Positions 1-8,419 of a stretch of DNA of 64,000 bases are shown one piece after another. A program made the translations under genes and the position numbers. Under the pieces are notes generated by a model, which was not told the origin of the DNA, ran no database searches, and was given only the letters and a program-made list of their open reading frames with translations. The stretch comes from Mycobacterium sp. E1747 (GTDB taxonomy: Bacteria > Actinomycetota > Actinomycetes > Mycobacteriales > Mycobacteriaceae). The stretch spans positions 25,687 to 89,686 of the forward strand of contig NZ_LZJI01000073.1 in NCBI RefSeq assembly GCF_001667775.1, given 5' to 3'. Numbering within the stretch: the first letter of the stretch is position 1; the number at the start of each line of letters is the position of its first letter.

Positions 1-1225
1 ATCCACCGATCACTACGGTCAGCTTGGGCACCCGGGCGCAGGCCACGGCCGTCACCATCTTGGCGCCGTGCTTGGCGATGCCGCCGGCCTCGTAGTCACG
101 GCCGACCATGAAGCCGGCGATGTTCTGCAGGAATAGCAGCGGGATCTTGCGTTTGTCGCACAGCTCGATGAAATGGGCGCCCTTCAAAGCGGATTCACTG
201 AACAGGACGCCGTTGTTGGCGACGATCCCGACCGGGTGGCCGTGGATGCGGGCGAACGCGGTCACCAAAGTCTTGCCGTAATTGGCCTTGAACTCGCTGA
301 ATTCGCCGCCGTCGACCAGCCGCACGACCACCTCGCGCACGTCGTAGGGCACCCGCGGATCCGGCGGCACCACATCGTAGAGCTCGCTCTGCGGGTGCTT
401 GGGTTCGACGGACGGCAACACCTCCCATTGGGCGGGGTCGCGCGGGCCGAAGGTCGCGGCGATCGCCCTGACGATGCGCAGCGCGTGTTCGTCGTCGTCG
501 GCGAGGTGGTCGGTGACACCGGAGATCCGCGAGTGCAGGTCTCCGCCGCCGAGGTCCTCCGCCGAGACCACCTCGCCGGTAGCGGCCTTCACCAGGGGCG
601 GACCGCCCAGGAAGATGGTCCCCTGCTCACGCACGATGACGGCCTCGTCGCTCATCGCCGGCACGTAGGCGCCGCCGGCCGTGCACGAACCGAGGACGGC
701 GGCCACCTGCGGAATCTCCTTGGCGCTCATGGTCGCCTGGTTGTAGAAGATACGGCCGAAGTGCTCGCGGTCGGGAAACACCTCGTCCTGGCGCGGCAGG
801 AAGGCGCCGCCTGAGTCCACCAGGTAGATGCAGGGCAGGCGGTTCTGCAGCGCGACTTCCTGTGCGCGCAGGTGCTTCTTGACGGTCATCGGATAGTAGG
901 TACCGCCCTTGACCGTCGCGTCGTTGGCGACGATCACGCACTCGCGGCCCGACACCCGGCCGATCCCGGTGATGATTCCGGCGCCCGGGGATTCGTCGTC
1001 GTACATGCCGTTGGCGGCCAGCGGGGCCAGTTCCAGGAACGGGCTGCCCGGGTCGAGCAGTCGATCCACCCGCTCGCGCGGTAGCAGCTTGCCGCGGCTG
1101 ACGTGACGTTCGCGGGCGCGTTCGTTGCCGCCCAGCGCCGCGGCCGCCAGCTTGGCGTTCAACTCGGTCACCAGCCGGCGGTGCTCGTCGGCGAACGATG
1201 GCGCGGTCATCACTGCTGAACTCAC
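1..1225 (-). CDS. accD1: Acyl-CoA carboxylase carboxyltransferase (beta) subunit AccD1, C-terminus beyond the window
   Basis: This is the carboxyltransferase subunit of a biotin-dependent acyl-CoA carboxylase, and it runs off the left edge with 408 codons visible. The frame shows family motifs such as [32 protein letters not shown] and [20 protein letters not shown], the last near the acyl-CoA and carboxybiotin sites. AccD1 with AccA1 acts as methylcrotonyl-CoA carboxylase in leucine and branched-chain keto-acid breakdown in M. tuberculosis, and accA1 would be expected just outside the window. I chose the GTG at 1225 because it overlaps the stop of the upstream scoB remnant as GTGA and follows a GGGAGG ribosome site. 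The in-frame ATG at 1210 is the alternative. Synteny with Rv2502c next to the BkaR-type regulator supports the call. Confidence 0.9.
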   Translation of the reverse strand, partial: MSSAVMTAPSFADEHRRLVTELNAKLAAAALGGNERARERHVSRGKLLPRERVDRLLDPGSPFLELAPLAANGMYDDESPGAGIITGIGRVSGRECVIVANDATVKGGTYYPMTVKKHLRAQEVALQNRLPCIYLVDSGGAFLPRQDEVFPDREHFGRIFYNQATMSAKEIPQVAAVLGSCTAGGAYVPAMSDEAVIVREQGTIFLGGPPLVKAATGEVVSAEDLGGGDLHSRISGVTDHLADDDEHALRIVRAIAATFGPRDPAQWEVLPSVEPKHPQSELYDVVPPDPRVPYDVREVVVRLVDGGEFSEFKANYGKTLVTAFARIHGHPVGIVANNGVLFSESALKGAHFIELCDKRKIPLLFLQNIAGFMVGRDYEAGGIAKHGAKMVTAVACARVPKLTVVIGG

Positions 1226-1395
1226 GAATGCCTCCCGGTCCTCGCCAGCACAAGCGGCGGTTCGGTCTTGTCGCGCACCTCGTCGGCCGAGACGCCGGGG
1301 GCGGTCTCGACGAAACGCAGACCGTCATCGCATACGTCGATGCCGGCCAAGTCGGTGATGATGCGGTTCACGCAACCCGCGCCGGCCTGGTCCAT
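1222..1395 (-). pseudogene. 3'-end remnant of scoB (3-oxoacid CoA-transferase subunit B)
   Basis: The 57-residue frame contains [15 protein letters not shown] and [20 protein letters not shown]. These match the extreme C-terminus of the B subunit of succinyl-CoA:3-ketoacid CoA-transferases. A full subunit is about 210-220 residues, so roughly three quarters is missing. In M. tuberculosis scoB directly precedes accD1 and is followed upstream by scoA and fadD35. Here only ~200 bases separate the fragment from the divergent TetR gene, so scoA and fadD35 are absent too. The fragment still has a strong AAGGAGG before the ATG at 1395 and its stop overlaps the accD1 GTG. It may therefore survive as a translated leader that couples accD1 translation, but it cannot be a working transferase. 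Confidence 0.8.
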
Positions 1396-1432
1396 CGCCG
1401 CAGCAACCTCCTTGCCGTCGGGCGGGGGTTTT

Positions 1433-1452
1433 GAGTTAATGCTCATTAACTC
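1433..1452. promoter_or_regulatory. Candidate BkaR/TetR operator 1 (palindrome)
   Basis: The sequence GAGTTAAT-GCTC-ATTAACTC is a perfect 8-bp inverted repeat with a 4-base centre. It lies between the accD1 operon remnant and the divergently read TetR gene, the usual place for a TetR-family operator. BkaR (Rv2506) is known to repress the neighbouring branched-chain keto-acid operon in M. tuberculosis, and this site is well placed to do the same. Binding is inferred. Confidence 0.65.
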
Positions 1453-1551
1453 ACGGCTGAGAATACCATCATCGATCCCGCCGGTCCAGGGACGACGACA
1501 CCGGACCGTCGCACCCATTACGGCAGGTTAAGCCGCGGAAGACTCGTGCTA

Positions 1552-1573
1552 AGTTAGTGACGATTAACCAACT
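1552..1573. promoter_or_regulatory. Candidate BkaR/TetR operator 2 (imperfect palindrome)
   Basis: An imperfect inverted repeat with outer arms AGTT and AACT (AGTTAGTGACG-ATTAACCAACT) ends 15 bases before the TetR start codon. It shares the TTAAC/GTTAA half-site core with the perfect palindrome 100 bases away. That suggests a second, autoregulatory site. Function is inferred from position and symmetry. Confidence 0.45.
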
Positions 1574-1588
1574 GGACGGGGATTCGTC

Positions 1589-2245
1589 ATGACAACGTCC
1601 ACCTCGGACGGGCAGCCGGGCCCACCGGATGTCCCAAATCGACGCAGCCAGTTGAAATCCGACCGCCGCTTGCAGCTGCTGGCGGCGGCCGAGCGCCTGT
1701 TCGCCGAGCGCGGCTTCCTCGCCGTGCGGCTGGAGGACATCGGCGCGGCCGCCGGGGTGAGCGGCCCCGCCATCTACCGCCACTTTCCCAACAAGGAGTC
1801 GCTGCTGGTTGAGCTGCTGGTGGGCATCAGCGCACGCCTGCTCGCGGGCGCCCGGGAGGTGCGGGCCCGCAGCTCCGACGCGGCCACCGCGCTGGACGGT
1901 TTGATCGACTTCCACCTGGACTTCGCGTTCGGCGAGCCCGACCTGATCCGCATCCAGGACCGCGACCTCGCGCACCTACCCCAGACGGCCGAGAAGCAGG
2001 TGCGCAAAGCGCAACGCCAATACGTCGAGGTGTGGGTCGGAGTGCTGCGCGAGCTGGACCCCGACCTGGCCGAGGCCGACGCCCGGCTGGCGGCCCACGC
2101 GGTCTTCGGCCTACTCAACTCGACGCCGCACAGCATGAAATCGCCCGACACCTCGCGCAGCAAATCCGCCCGCACCGCGCGGTCGCGCGCCGTCATGCGA
2201 GCGATGACGGTCGCCGCGCTGGCCGCCGGGAACCGCTGCCCCTGA
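1589..2245 (+). CDS. bkaR: TetR-family repressor, BkaR (Rv2506) homologue
   Basis: A 218-residue transcriptional regulator. Residues ~25-70 form a TetR DNA-binding domain (RRLQLLAAAERLFAERGFL, then VRLEDIGAAAGVSGPAIYRH and FPNKESLL). The remainder is the ligand-binding helical domain. It is read divergently from the accD1 operon, and two palindromes lie in the shared intergenic region. Rv2506 at this position in M. tuberculosis was described as BkaR, a repressor of branched-chain keto-acid catabolism. The ATG at 1589 is the first good start. The residual operon here is shortened (scoB remnant), so the regulator may control fewer genes than in M. tuberculosis. Confidence 0.85.
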   Translation: MTTSTSDGQPGPPDVPNRRSQLKSDRRLQLLAAAERLFAERGFLAVRLEDIGAAAGVSGPAIYRHFPNKESLLVELLVGISARLLAGAREVRARSSDAATALDGLIDFHLDFAFGEPDLIRIQDRDLAHLPQTAEKQVRKAQRQYVEVWVGVLRELDPDLAEADARLAAHAVFGLLNSTPHSMKSPDTSRSKSARTARSRAVMRAMTVAALAAGNRCP

Positions 2246-2314
2246 GTCACCGCTGGTGAGGTGATTCGCCGTTCGGAGGCGCGGCGCAGGTACTCTGCAA
2301 TCCATGAGGTGGAC

Positions 2315-3088
2315 ATGAACGATTCACGTCCCACCGAGCGGTTCAGCCCCTCTCTGCCGGGATCGGGCCCGCAGGGCCCGTGGTATCCGCCCGCCGACCC
2401 CGCATACGCCGATCAGGCGCGCTATGCGCCCACCTACGGCGGGCAGGCTCCGCCGTGGGCGCACGACATGAACGAGGCCAACACCACCAAGGAGTTGCCG
2501 GCGTACTGGCAGCACGAGCTGCCTTCGTCCGGACAACCCCCGGGGTCGGCGCCCCCACCGCCGGATGGCCCGAAGCCTCCGCCGCGGTGGCTGTGGATCG
2601 TCGCCGGCGCGGCCGTGCTGCTGGTGGTCGCCCTGGTCATCGCTTTGGTGCTGGTGAACGACGCGATCAAGACGCAGACCGCCGTCCCGCCGCTGCCTGC
2701 CATGCCGGAGACGACCGCGACGATGCCCAGCCCGTCGACACGCACGTCGACACCGCGCATCCCGGCCCCCGTGCCGCCCACCGGCGGTTACCCGACGCCC
2801 ACCGAGTCCACCGGCCCGGCCGCGATGCAAGACATCGTCTACAGCGTGGCCGGCGAGGGCCGGGCGATCAGCATCATGTACATCGATACCGGCGACCTGA
2901 TCCAGACCGAATTCAACGTCGCGCTGCCATGGACCAAAGAGGTCAGCCTGGCCAACTCGGCCGCGCATCCGGCCAACGTCACGATCGTCAACATCGGCCA
3001 CAACGTCACCTGTTCGGTCACCGTCGACGGTGTCCAGATGAGCAAGCGCGTCGGCGTGGGCCTGACGATCTGCGACTCGAGGGGCTAA
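2315..3088 (+). CDS. Proline-rich single-pass membrane protein with MmpS-like C-terminal domain (Rv2507 homologue)
   Basis: The 257-residue product has a Pro/Gln/Tyr-rich cytoplasmic N-terminus. One membrane helix at about residues 92-115 (WLWIVAGAAVLLVVALVIAL) follows, then a Pro/Thr-rich stalk. A C-terminal ~85-residue domain (IVYSVAGEGRAISIMYIDTG...LPWTKEVSL...CSVTVDGVQ) resembles the beta-sandwich of MmpS accessory proteins. The ATG at 2315 is preferred over the upstream in-frame GTG at 2261 because GAGGTGGAC precedes it. Position between the TetR and MFS genes matches Rv2507. Its function is not known. An extracytoplasmic lipid or cell-wall role is only suggested by the MmpS resemblance. 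Confidence 0.8.
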   Translation: MNDSRPTERFSPSLPGSGPQGPWYPPADPAYADQARYAPTYGGQAPPWAHDMNEANTTKELPAYWQHELPSSGQPPGSAPPPPDGPKPPPRWLWIVAGAAVLLVVALVIALVLVNDAIKTQTAVPPLPAMPETTATMPSPSTRTSTPRIPAPVPPTGGYPTPTESTGPAAMQDIVYSVAGEGRAISIMYIDTGDLIQTEFNVALPWTKEVSLANSAAHPANVTIVNIGHNVTCSVTVDGVQMSKRVGVGLTICDSRG

Positions 3089-3093
3089 GCGCC

Positions 3094-4434
3094 TTAGGAC
3101 GGTTCGGCCGCGAGAGCGCCGCGTGCGGGAACCCGAACCGCCAGCATCGCCAGCAGACCGGCGAGCAGCACCAGCGAGATGCCGCCCAGACCTGCGCGCA
3201 CGGCGCCGAAGATGTCCACGAATACCGAGAACAGCCAGGGCGCGACGAACGCCACCGCCCGCCCGGTCATCGTGTAGAGGCCGAAGGCGACCCCTTCCCT
3301 GCCGTGTTTCGCCATCTGCAGCAGCAGGGCACGCGAGGACGACTGCGACGGCCCGATGAACATGCACAGCAGTAGCCCGCAGATCCAGAACGCCACCGGA
3401 CCGGACAGCAGCATCAGCGTGATGCCCAGGACGACGATCGCGGCCAGCGACGCCACGATGACGGGTTTCGACCCGACCCGGTGATCGACGAACCCGCCCA
3501 GCACCGCGCCCACGGCCGCGACCACGCTGGCCACCACACCGAACACCAGCACGTCACCCTGCGAGATGCCGTACACGTTGACGCCGAGCACGGCGCCGAA
3601 GGCGAAGATCGCCGCCAGGCCGTCGCGGAAAAGTGCGCTGGCGAACAAGAAGTAGACCAGGTTGCGGTCTCGCCGCCATTCCGCGGAGACCTCGGTCCAC
3701 AGCTTGCGGTAGCCGCCGAGCATGCTCGTCGGCTCGTAGGCCTCGGCCGAGTCGGGAAGCCGATGCGCGACGAACAGCAGCGGCAGGGCAAAGATCGCCA
3801 GCCAGGCCGCCGCGACCAGCATTGCCTCCCGGACGTAGAGGCCGTCGTGCATGGACACCCGCAAGAACCCACGCGTCGCGTTCGGCCCGGAGCCCTCCCC
3901 GGAAATGAACCCGCTGTAGACCACGAGCAGCAGCAGGACGCTGCCGACGTAACCGGCCGCCCAGCCCACCCCGGAAATCCGGCCAGCGGTCTGCGGCGTC
4001 GAAAGTTGGCGCAGCATGGCGTTATACGGGACGCTGGCCAGGTCGCCGCAGGCCGCCGTCGCCCCCATCAGCACCAGCCCGGCCCACAGATAACCGGGGC
4101 GGTCGTGGATGAAGAACATCGCGCACGTCAGCGCGACGGCCAAAGCGGTCAAGACGCTCAAGGCCACCCGCCGGCGATGCGGGGACTCCACCCAGACGCC
4201 GACGGCCGGCGCCAGCAGCGCGACCGTCAATCCGGCGATGGCGGCGGCGCGCCCCAACCAGCTTGCCGGCGTGGTGGCACCGGAGATGCCCACCCCCACG
4301 CTGCTGGTCAGATACACCGAGAAGACGAAGGTCCCCACGATCGCGTTAAGGCCGGTGGAGCCGCAGTCCCAGAGCGCCCACGCGACCACCCGGGATGGCA
4401 CCGGCGTGAGCGAACGCGACGACGGCTGACCCAT
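3094..4434 (-). CDS. Major facilitator superfamily transporter (Rv2508c homologue)
   Basis: A 446-residue polytopic inner-membrane protein with about 12 hydrophobic helices. Its MFS-like layout includes a G-D-x-x-x-V-P segment (GDLASVPYNAMLRQL) and a second-half GGFVDHRVGSKP loop typical of the helix 8-9 region. The substrate is not apparent, and the M. tuberculosis counterpart is annotated only as a Leu/Ala-rich membrane protein. I start at the ATG at 4434 (MGQPSSRS). The longer frame runs into the 56-bp tandem repeat and encodes only low-complexity Arg/Ala residues. The gene converges with the MmpS-like gene and is divergent from cmrA across the repeat. Confidence 0.8.
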   Translation of the reverse strand: MGQPSSRSLTPVPSRVVAWALWDCGSTGLNAIVGTFVFSVYLTSSVGVGISGATTPASWLGRAAAIAGLTVALLAPAVGVWVESPHRRRVALSVLTALAVALTCAMFFIHDRPGYLWAGLVLMGATAACGDLASVPYNAMLRQLSTPQTAGRISGVGWAAGYVGSVLLLLVVYSGFISGEGSGPNATRGFLRVSMHDGLYVREAMLVAAAWLAIFALPLLFVAHRLPDSAEAYEPTSMLGGYRKLWTEVSAEWRRDRNLVYFLFASALFRDGLAAIFAFGAVLGVNVYGISQGDVLVFGVVASVVAAVGAVLGGFVDHRVGSKPVIVASLAAIVVLGITLMLLSGPVAFWICGLLLCMFIGPSQSSSRALLLQMAKHGREGVAFGLYTMTGRAVAFVAPWLFSVFVDIFGAVRAGLGGISLVLLAGLLAMLAVRVPARGALAAEPS

Positions 4435-4444
4435 GCCCGGCACT

Positions 4445-4660
4445 CTATTTGCTTCGCAGCCGACCCGCCGCGCCCGGCTTCGCCGCGCTCGCGATCGCTG
4501 CAATTTGTTTCGCAGTCGACCCGCCGCGCCCGGCTTCGCCGCGCTCGCGATCGCTGCAATCTGTTTCGCAGTCGACCCGCCGCGCCCGGCTTCGCCGCGC
4601 TCGCGATCGCTGCAATCTGCTTCGCAGCCGACCCGCCGCGCCCGGCTTCGCCGCGCGCGC
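4445..4660. repeat. 56-bp tandem repeat (VNTR-like), about 3.8 copies
   Basis: Near-identical units of exactly 56 bp start at 4451, 4507, 4563 and 4619. The conserved core is CGCCCGGCTTCGCCGCGCTC followed by GCGATCGC. The array fills the intergenic space between the MFS and cmrA starts and ends ~17 bases before the cmrA ATG, so it must contain or displace their promoters. Units differ at one or two bases. The array is contiguous, which excludes CRISPR. The same core in the opposite orientation forms the repeat inside the Rieske gene at 31.9 kb. Confidence 0.95.
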
Positions 4661-4676
4661 TGTCTACGATTGGCTC

Positions 4677-5483
4677 ATGCCGATCCCCGCTCCCAGCCCA
4701 GACGGGCGTGCCGTTGTGACCGGAGCCTCGCAGAACATCGGCGAGGCGCTGGCGACCGAACTGGCCGCTCGCGGACACAGCCTGATAGTCACCGCGCGAC
4801 GCGAAGACCTGCTCAACGAGCTGGCCGCCCGCCTGAGCGACAAGTACCGCGTCACGGTCGACGTGCGACCCGCCGACCTTGCCGATCCCGGGGAACGGGC
4901 GAAGTTGTGCGAAGAACTGGCAGCCCGGCCCATTTCGATCCTGTGCGCCAATGCCGGCACCGCGACCTTCGGTCCGGTGGCGACGCTGGACCCCGCGGGC
5001 GAGAAGGCCCAGCTGCAGCTGAATGTGCTGGGCGTACACGACCTTACGCTGGCGGTGCTGCCCGGCATGGTTGAGCGCAAGGCCGGCGGAATCCTGATTT
5101 CCGGGTCGGCGGCGGGCAATTCGCCGATTCCGTACAACGCCACCTATGCGGCCAGCAAGGCGTTCGCCAACACATTCAGCGAGTCGCTTCGCGGCGAGCT
5201 GCGCCACTCCGGTGTGCACGTCACGCTGCTGGCGCCCGGACCCGTGCGCACCGACCTGCCCGACGACGCCGAACGGTCGCTGGTCGAAAGGCTGGTGCCG
5301 GAATTCCTGTGGATCTCCACCGAACACACAGCCCAGGTGTCCCTGGATGCCTTGGCGCGCAACAAGATGCGCGTGGTTCCGGGCCTGACGTCGAAGGCGA
5401 TGTCGGTGGCCAGCGGCTACGCGCCGCGCGCTATCGTCGCGCCCATCGTCGGCGGCTTCTACAAAAAGCTCGGCGGCGGGTAG
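4677..5483 (+). CDS. cmrA: Short-chain dehydrogenase, mycolate reductase CmrA (Rv2509 homologue)
   Basis: A 268-residue SDR. The N-terminal NADPH-binding motif is TGASQNIGEALA, followed by CANAG at about residue 100, a serine in ISGSAAGNSP and the catalytic Y-x-x-x-K in YNATYAASK. In Corynebacteriales, CmrA reduces the 3-oxo group of freshly condensed mycolates to the mature 3-hydroxy form, and Rv2509 is the M. tuberculosis member. Identification rests on SDR motifs plus exact synteny (MFS upstream, HerA-like ATPase downstream). I start at the ATG at 4677, because the longer frame extends into the tandem repeat. The gene ends three bases from the convergent ATPase gene. Confidence 0.85.
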   Translation: MPIPAPSPDGRAVVTGASQNIGEALATELAARGHSLIVTARREDLLNELAARLSDKYRVTVDVRPADLADPGERAKLCEELAARPISILCANAGTATFGPVATLDPAGEKAQLQLNVLGVHDLTLAVLPGMVERKAGGILISGSAAGNSPIPYNATYAASKAFANTFSESLRGELRHSGVHVTLLAPGPVRTDLPDDAERSLVERLVPEFLWISTEHTAQVSLDALARNKMRVVPGLTSKAMSVASGYAPRAIVAPIVGGFYKKLGGG

Positions 5484-5486
5484 TCG

Positions 5487-7049
5487 TTACTTCCGGCGGC
5501 GGCGGCCGGTACCGAAGATGTTCTTGGTGATTTCGCGGATCGCCGTGTTGATGCCGCTTTTCACAGTCGGGTTGCTCAGCACTTCCTCCCACATGGCGGG
5601 GCCTTTCGGCTCTGCCGGCTGCGGCATCGGCAGCGGCGGCTCGTTCGCCGGCACCGGCGGATAATCGGACTGGGCCTGCGGCGGCGGGGCCTGCCGATCC
5701 GGCGCGCCAACCTGAGGCGGAGCCGGCTGTTCGATGGTCTGCCCGTATTTCTCTTGCAGCGGACTGCTTTTCGCTGCGGCGGTGATCGCGTCATTTCCGA
5801 TCGAGGCCATCAGCGACCGCGGCACCCGCATGCGGGTCCATGCGACGGGGGTGGGCGCGCCCTTCTCGGATAACACGGTGACGACGGCCTCCCCGATACC
5901 CAGCGACGTCAGCGCCGACTCCAGGTCGTAGACATCGGTTTTCGGATAGGTCCGCACGGTTTTGCTCAGCGCCTGCTGATCGTCGGGGGTAAACGCCCGC
6001 AGCGCGTGCTGGATCCGGGCGCCGAGCTGGGAGAGCACATCGTTGGGCAGGTCGGTGGGCAGTTGCGTGCAGAAGAACACCCCGACGCCCTTGGAACGGA
6101 TCAGTTTGACGGTCCGCTCGACCTGTGCGAGGAACGCCTTGGAGGCGTCGGCGAACAGCAGGTGCGCCTCGTCGAAAAAGAAGACCAGCTTGGGCTTGTC
6201 GATGTCGCCGATTTCGGGCAGCACCGCGAACAAGTCGGCGAGCACCCACATCAGAAAGGTGGAGAAGATGACGGGTCGCAGTGACTGACCGCTGAATTCG
6301 AGCAGCGAGATGACACCGTGGCCCCGGTCGTCGACGCGCAGCAAGTCCTGGGGATCGAGCTTCGGCTCGCCGAAGAACGTGTCGCCGCCCTCGCCGGCGA
6401 GGTTGACCAGCGCCCGCAGGATGACGCCCGCCGTGGTCGGCGAAACACCGCCCAGGTCTTTCAGATCGGCCTTGCCCTCGTCGCTCGCCAAGTGGCTGAT
6501 CACGCCGCGTAGGTCAGCAAGGGTGACCAGCGGGCGGTTGGCCTGCTGGGCCCAGTAGAAGATCAGCCCCAGCGTCGACTCTTGAGTGGCGTTGAGCCCC
6601 AAGACTTTCGACAGCAGAACGGGGCCGAAACTGGCAACGGTCGCCCGGACCGGCACGCCCAGTCTCCCGGTGCCCAGCGACAAGAACTCGACCGGGAATC
6701 CGGTCGCCGCCCAGTCGTCGCCGGTGTCTTTGGCGCGCGCGGCGGTCTTGTCGTTGGCCTCCCCCGGCCGGGCCAGACCCGATAGGTCGCCCTTGACGTC
6801 GGCCATCATCACGGCCACGCCCGCCGCGCTGAGTTGTTCGGCGATCAGCTGCAGCGTCTTGGTCTTGCCGGTTCCGGTCGCGCCGGCCACCAGGCCGTGC
6901 CGGTTGATGGTGGCCAACGGGATGCGAATCTGTGCCGTCGGGTCGACGGTGCCGTCAACGACGACCGTGCCCAATTCGAGTGCCTGCCCGTCGACGGCGT
7001 ACCCGTTGGCGATCCGGCGCGCGGGTGTCTCGGCGGATTCGGTGCTCAT
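5487..7049 (-). CDS. HerA/DUF853-type P-loop ATPase (Rv2510c homologue)
   Basis: A 520-residue protein with a Walker A motif, GATGTGKT, at residues 56-63. A Walker B-like FFFDEAH lies near residue 293, and the end is a basic tail GTGRRRRK. The layout matches the DUF853 family of FtsK/HerA-like ATPases, which are predicted to translocate along DNA or bind nucleotides. The precise role is unknown. A Pro/Gln/Ala-rich linker precedes the C-terminal segment. The ATG at 7049 (MSTESAETP) is favoured; a longer in-frame start at 7094 adds 15 poorly conserved-looking residues. It is convergent with cmrA and divergent from orn. Confidence 0.85.
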   Translation of the reverse strand: MSTESAETPARRIANGYAVDGQALELGTVVVDGTVDPTAQIRIPLATINRHGLVAGATGTGKTKTLQLIAEQLSAAGVAVMMADVKGDLSGLARPGEANDKTAARAKDTGDDWAATGFPVEFLSLGTGRLGVPVRATVASFGPVLLSKVLGLNATQESTLGLIFYWAQQANRPLVTLADLRGVISHLASDEGKADLKDLGGVSPTTAGVILRALVNLAGEGGDTFFGEPKLDPQDLLRVDDRGHGVISLLEFSGQSLRPVIFSTFLMWVLADLFAVLPEIGDIDKPKLVFFFDEAHLLFADASKAFLAQVERTVKLIRSKGVGVFFCTQLPTDLPNDVLSQLGARIQHALRAFTPDDQQALSKTVRTYPKTDVYDLESALTSLGIGEAVVTVLSEKGAPTPVAWTRMRVPRSLMASIGNDAITAAAKSSPLQEKYGQTIEQPAPPQVGAPDRQAPPPQAQSDYPPVPANEPPLPMPQPAEPKGPAMWEEVLSNPTVKSGINTAIREITKNIFGTGRRRRK

Positions 7050-7168
7050 CGTGCTGCGCCCCCATTCCCAGTGGTTCGGCATGCGGTCCGGCAACGCTCA
7101 CCCTACTTCTCCGGCGCGATTAGGGGCGATGGCCAGCGCGAGCGCCACGTGGGCCTAGTCTGAGCGCT

Positions 7169-7816
7169 GTGCGAGACGAGTTGGTGTGGATTGATTGCGA
7201 GATGACGGGGCTGGACCTGGGCTCGGACAAGTTGATCGAGATCGCGGCCCTGGTCACCGACGCCGACCTGAACGTTCTGGGCGACGGCGTCGACGTGGTG
7301 ATCCACGCCGACGACGGGGCGCTGTCGTCGATGATCGACGTGGTCACCGAAATGCACACGCGTTCAGGGCTGATCGACGAGGTGCGGGCGTCGACCGTCG
7401 ACCTGGCGACCGCCGAGGCGATGGTGCTCGATTACATCGGCAAGCACGTCAAGCAACCCAAGACGGCGCCGCTGGCGGGCAATTCCATCGCCACCGACCG
7501 CGCGTTCATCTCCCGTGACATGCCGGCGCTGGACTCGTTCCTGCACTACCGGATGATCGACGTGAGCTCGATCAAGGAGCTCTGCCGGCGCTGGTATCCG
7601 CGGATCTACTTCGGCCAGCCGGTCAAGGGGCTCGCCCACCGGGCGCTGGCCGACATCCACGAATCGATCAACGAGCTGCGGTTCTACCGGCGCACCGCGT
7701 TCGTGCCCCCGCCGGGTCCGTCTACCAGCGAGATCGAGGCGGTGGTCGCCGACCTGAGCGGCGGCAGCGGGGCACCGGGACCAATCGATTCGGCCCCCGA
7801 GCCACCGACCGGTTAG
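7169..7816 (+). CDS. orn: Oligoribonuclease
   Basis: A 215-residue 3'-5' exoribonuclease that degrades short RNA oligonucleotides, including pGpG, in the cytoplasm. The N-terminus shows the DEDD exonuclease motif I ([10 protein letters not shown], acidic residues D9 and E11). The [11 protein letters not shown] segment and the [11 protein letters not shown] segment near residue 165-175 carry later catalytic Asp and His residues. Family members are ~180-215 residues. The C-terminal ~30 residues here are a Pro/Ser-rich tail. It starts with GTG and matches Rv2511 by position, followed by tRNA-His. Confidence 0.95.
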   Translation: MRDELVWIDCEMTGLDLGSDKLIEIAALVTDADLNVLGDGVDVVIHADDGALSSMIDVVTEMHTRSGLIDEVRASTVDLATAEAMVLDYIGKHVKQPKTAPLAGNSIATDRAFISRDMPALDSFLHYRMIDVSSIKELCRRWYPRIYFGQPVKGLAHRALADIHESINELRFYRRTAFVPPPGPSTSEIEAVVADLSGGSGAPGPIDSAPEPPTG

Positions 7817-7845
7817 TATCGACGTCGCCGCTCGTTGGCGGCAAT

Positions 7846-7922
7846 GGTGGCTGTAGTTCAGCTGGTAGAGCACCAGGTTGTGATCCTGGATGTCGCGGGT
7901 TCGAGCCCCGTCAGCCACCCCA
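7846..7922 (+). tRNA. tRNA-His (GTG anticodon)
   Basis: A complete cloverleaf. The acceptor GTGGCTG pairs with CAGCCAC, and there is an extra encoded G at the -1 position facing a C discriminator, the identity element of tRNA-His. The D arm is followed by the anticodon loop TTGTGAT with anticodon GTG. The T loop is GGTTCGAGCC and the 3' CCA is encoded. It lies just downstream of orn, as in M. tuberculosis. Confidence 0.97.
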
Positions 7923-8012
7923 ATCGGCCGGAAGCCCTTGCTGCTTCCTGACCGCTGGGTCGTTCCGGCCCACGCAACGCGAATGCACCCCGAACGGGAG
8001 GGACAGCGCGCC

Positions 8013-8411
8013 GTGCCGCCGAACCGTCATCGGCTCCCCCTGAACGCGGCCATCGCGGGCTGCGCTGCCCTGCTCGCGGCATGCGGGGGTTCGAACCAGA
8101 CGGCGACCACCGTCACGTCGACGGTGCCGGCAGAGACCAAGACAGTGACCGTGACCGCCGCCCCGCCACCCCCGCCGGGACCGAAGACGACCATTGCCTC
8201 GGACGGCACGTTCATCATCGGCAGCGACATCGCTGCGGGCACTTATCGAAGCGCCGGGAAATACGGGTGCTACTGGGCGAGGCTGCGCAGCCTGGACACC
8301 ACCGACATCATCGACAACAACGTCAACGACGGCCCGCAAGTGGTGCAGATCCTCCCGAGCGATCGCGCATTCATGACCAGAAACTGCGCGGCCTGGCACA
8401 AGGCCGACTGA
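8013..8411 (+). CDS. Small predicted lipoprotein
   Basis: A 132-residue product beginning at GTG 8013, ~10 bases after a CGGGAGGGA ribosome site. The N-terminus has basic residues, then a short hydrophobic stretch ending in the lipobox LLAAC, so export and lipidation at Cys ~26 are predicted. A Thr/Pro-rich linker (TVTVTAAPPPPPGP) leads to a ~75-residue globular domain. Its pattern (GTFIIGSDIAAGTYRS, then CYWARL...NNV...VVQILPSDRAFMTRNC) is seen in other actinobacterial secreted proteins of unknown function. Two Cys residues could form a disulfide. It is convergent with ldtB. Confidence 0.75.
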   Translation: MPPNRHRLPLNAAIAGCAALLAACGGSNQTATTVTSTVPAETKTVTVTAAPPPPPGPKTTIASDGTFIIGSDIAAGTYRSAGKYGCYWARLRSLDTTDIIDNNVNDGPQVVQILPSDRAFMTRNCAAWHKAD

Positions 8412-8419
8412 CACGCACG

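Noticed and set aside
4445..4660. CRISPR array
   Set aside because: The units are directly contiguous with no unique spacers, and no cas genes are seen.
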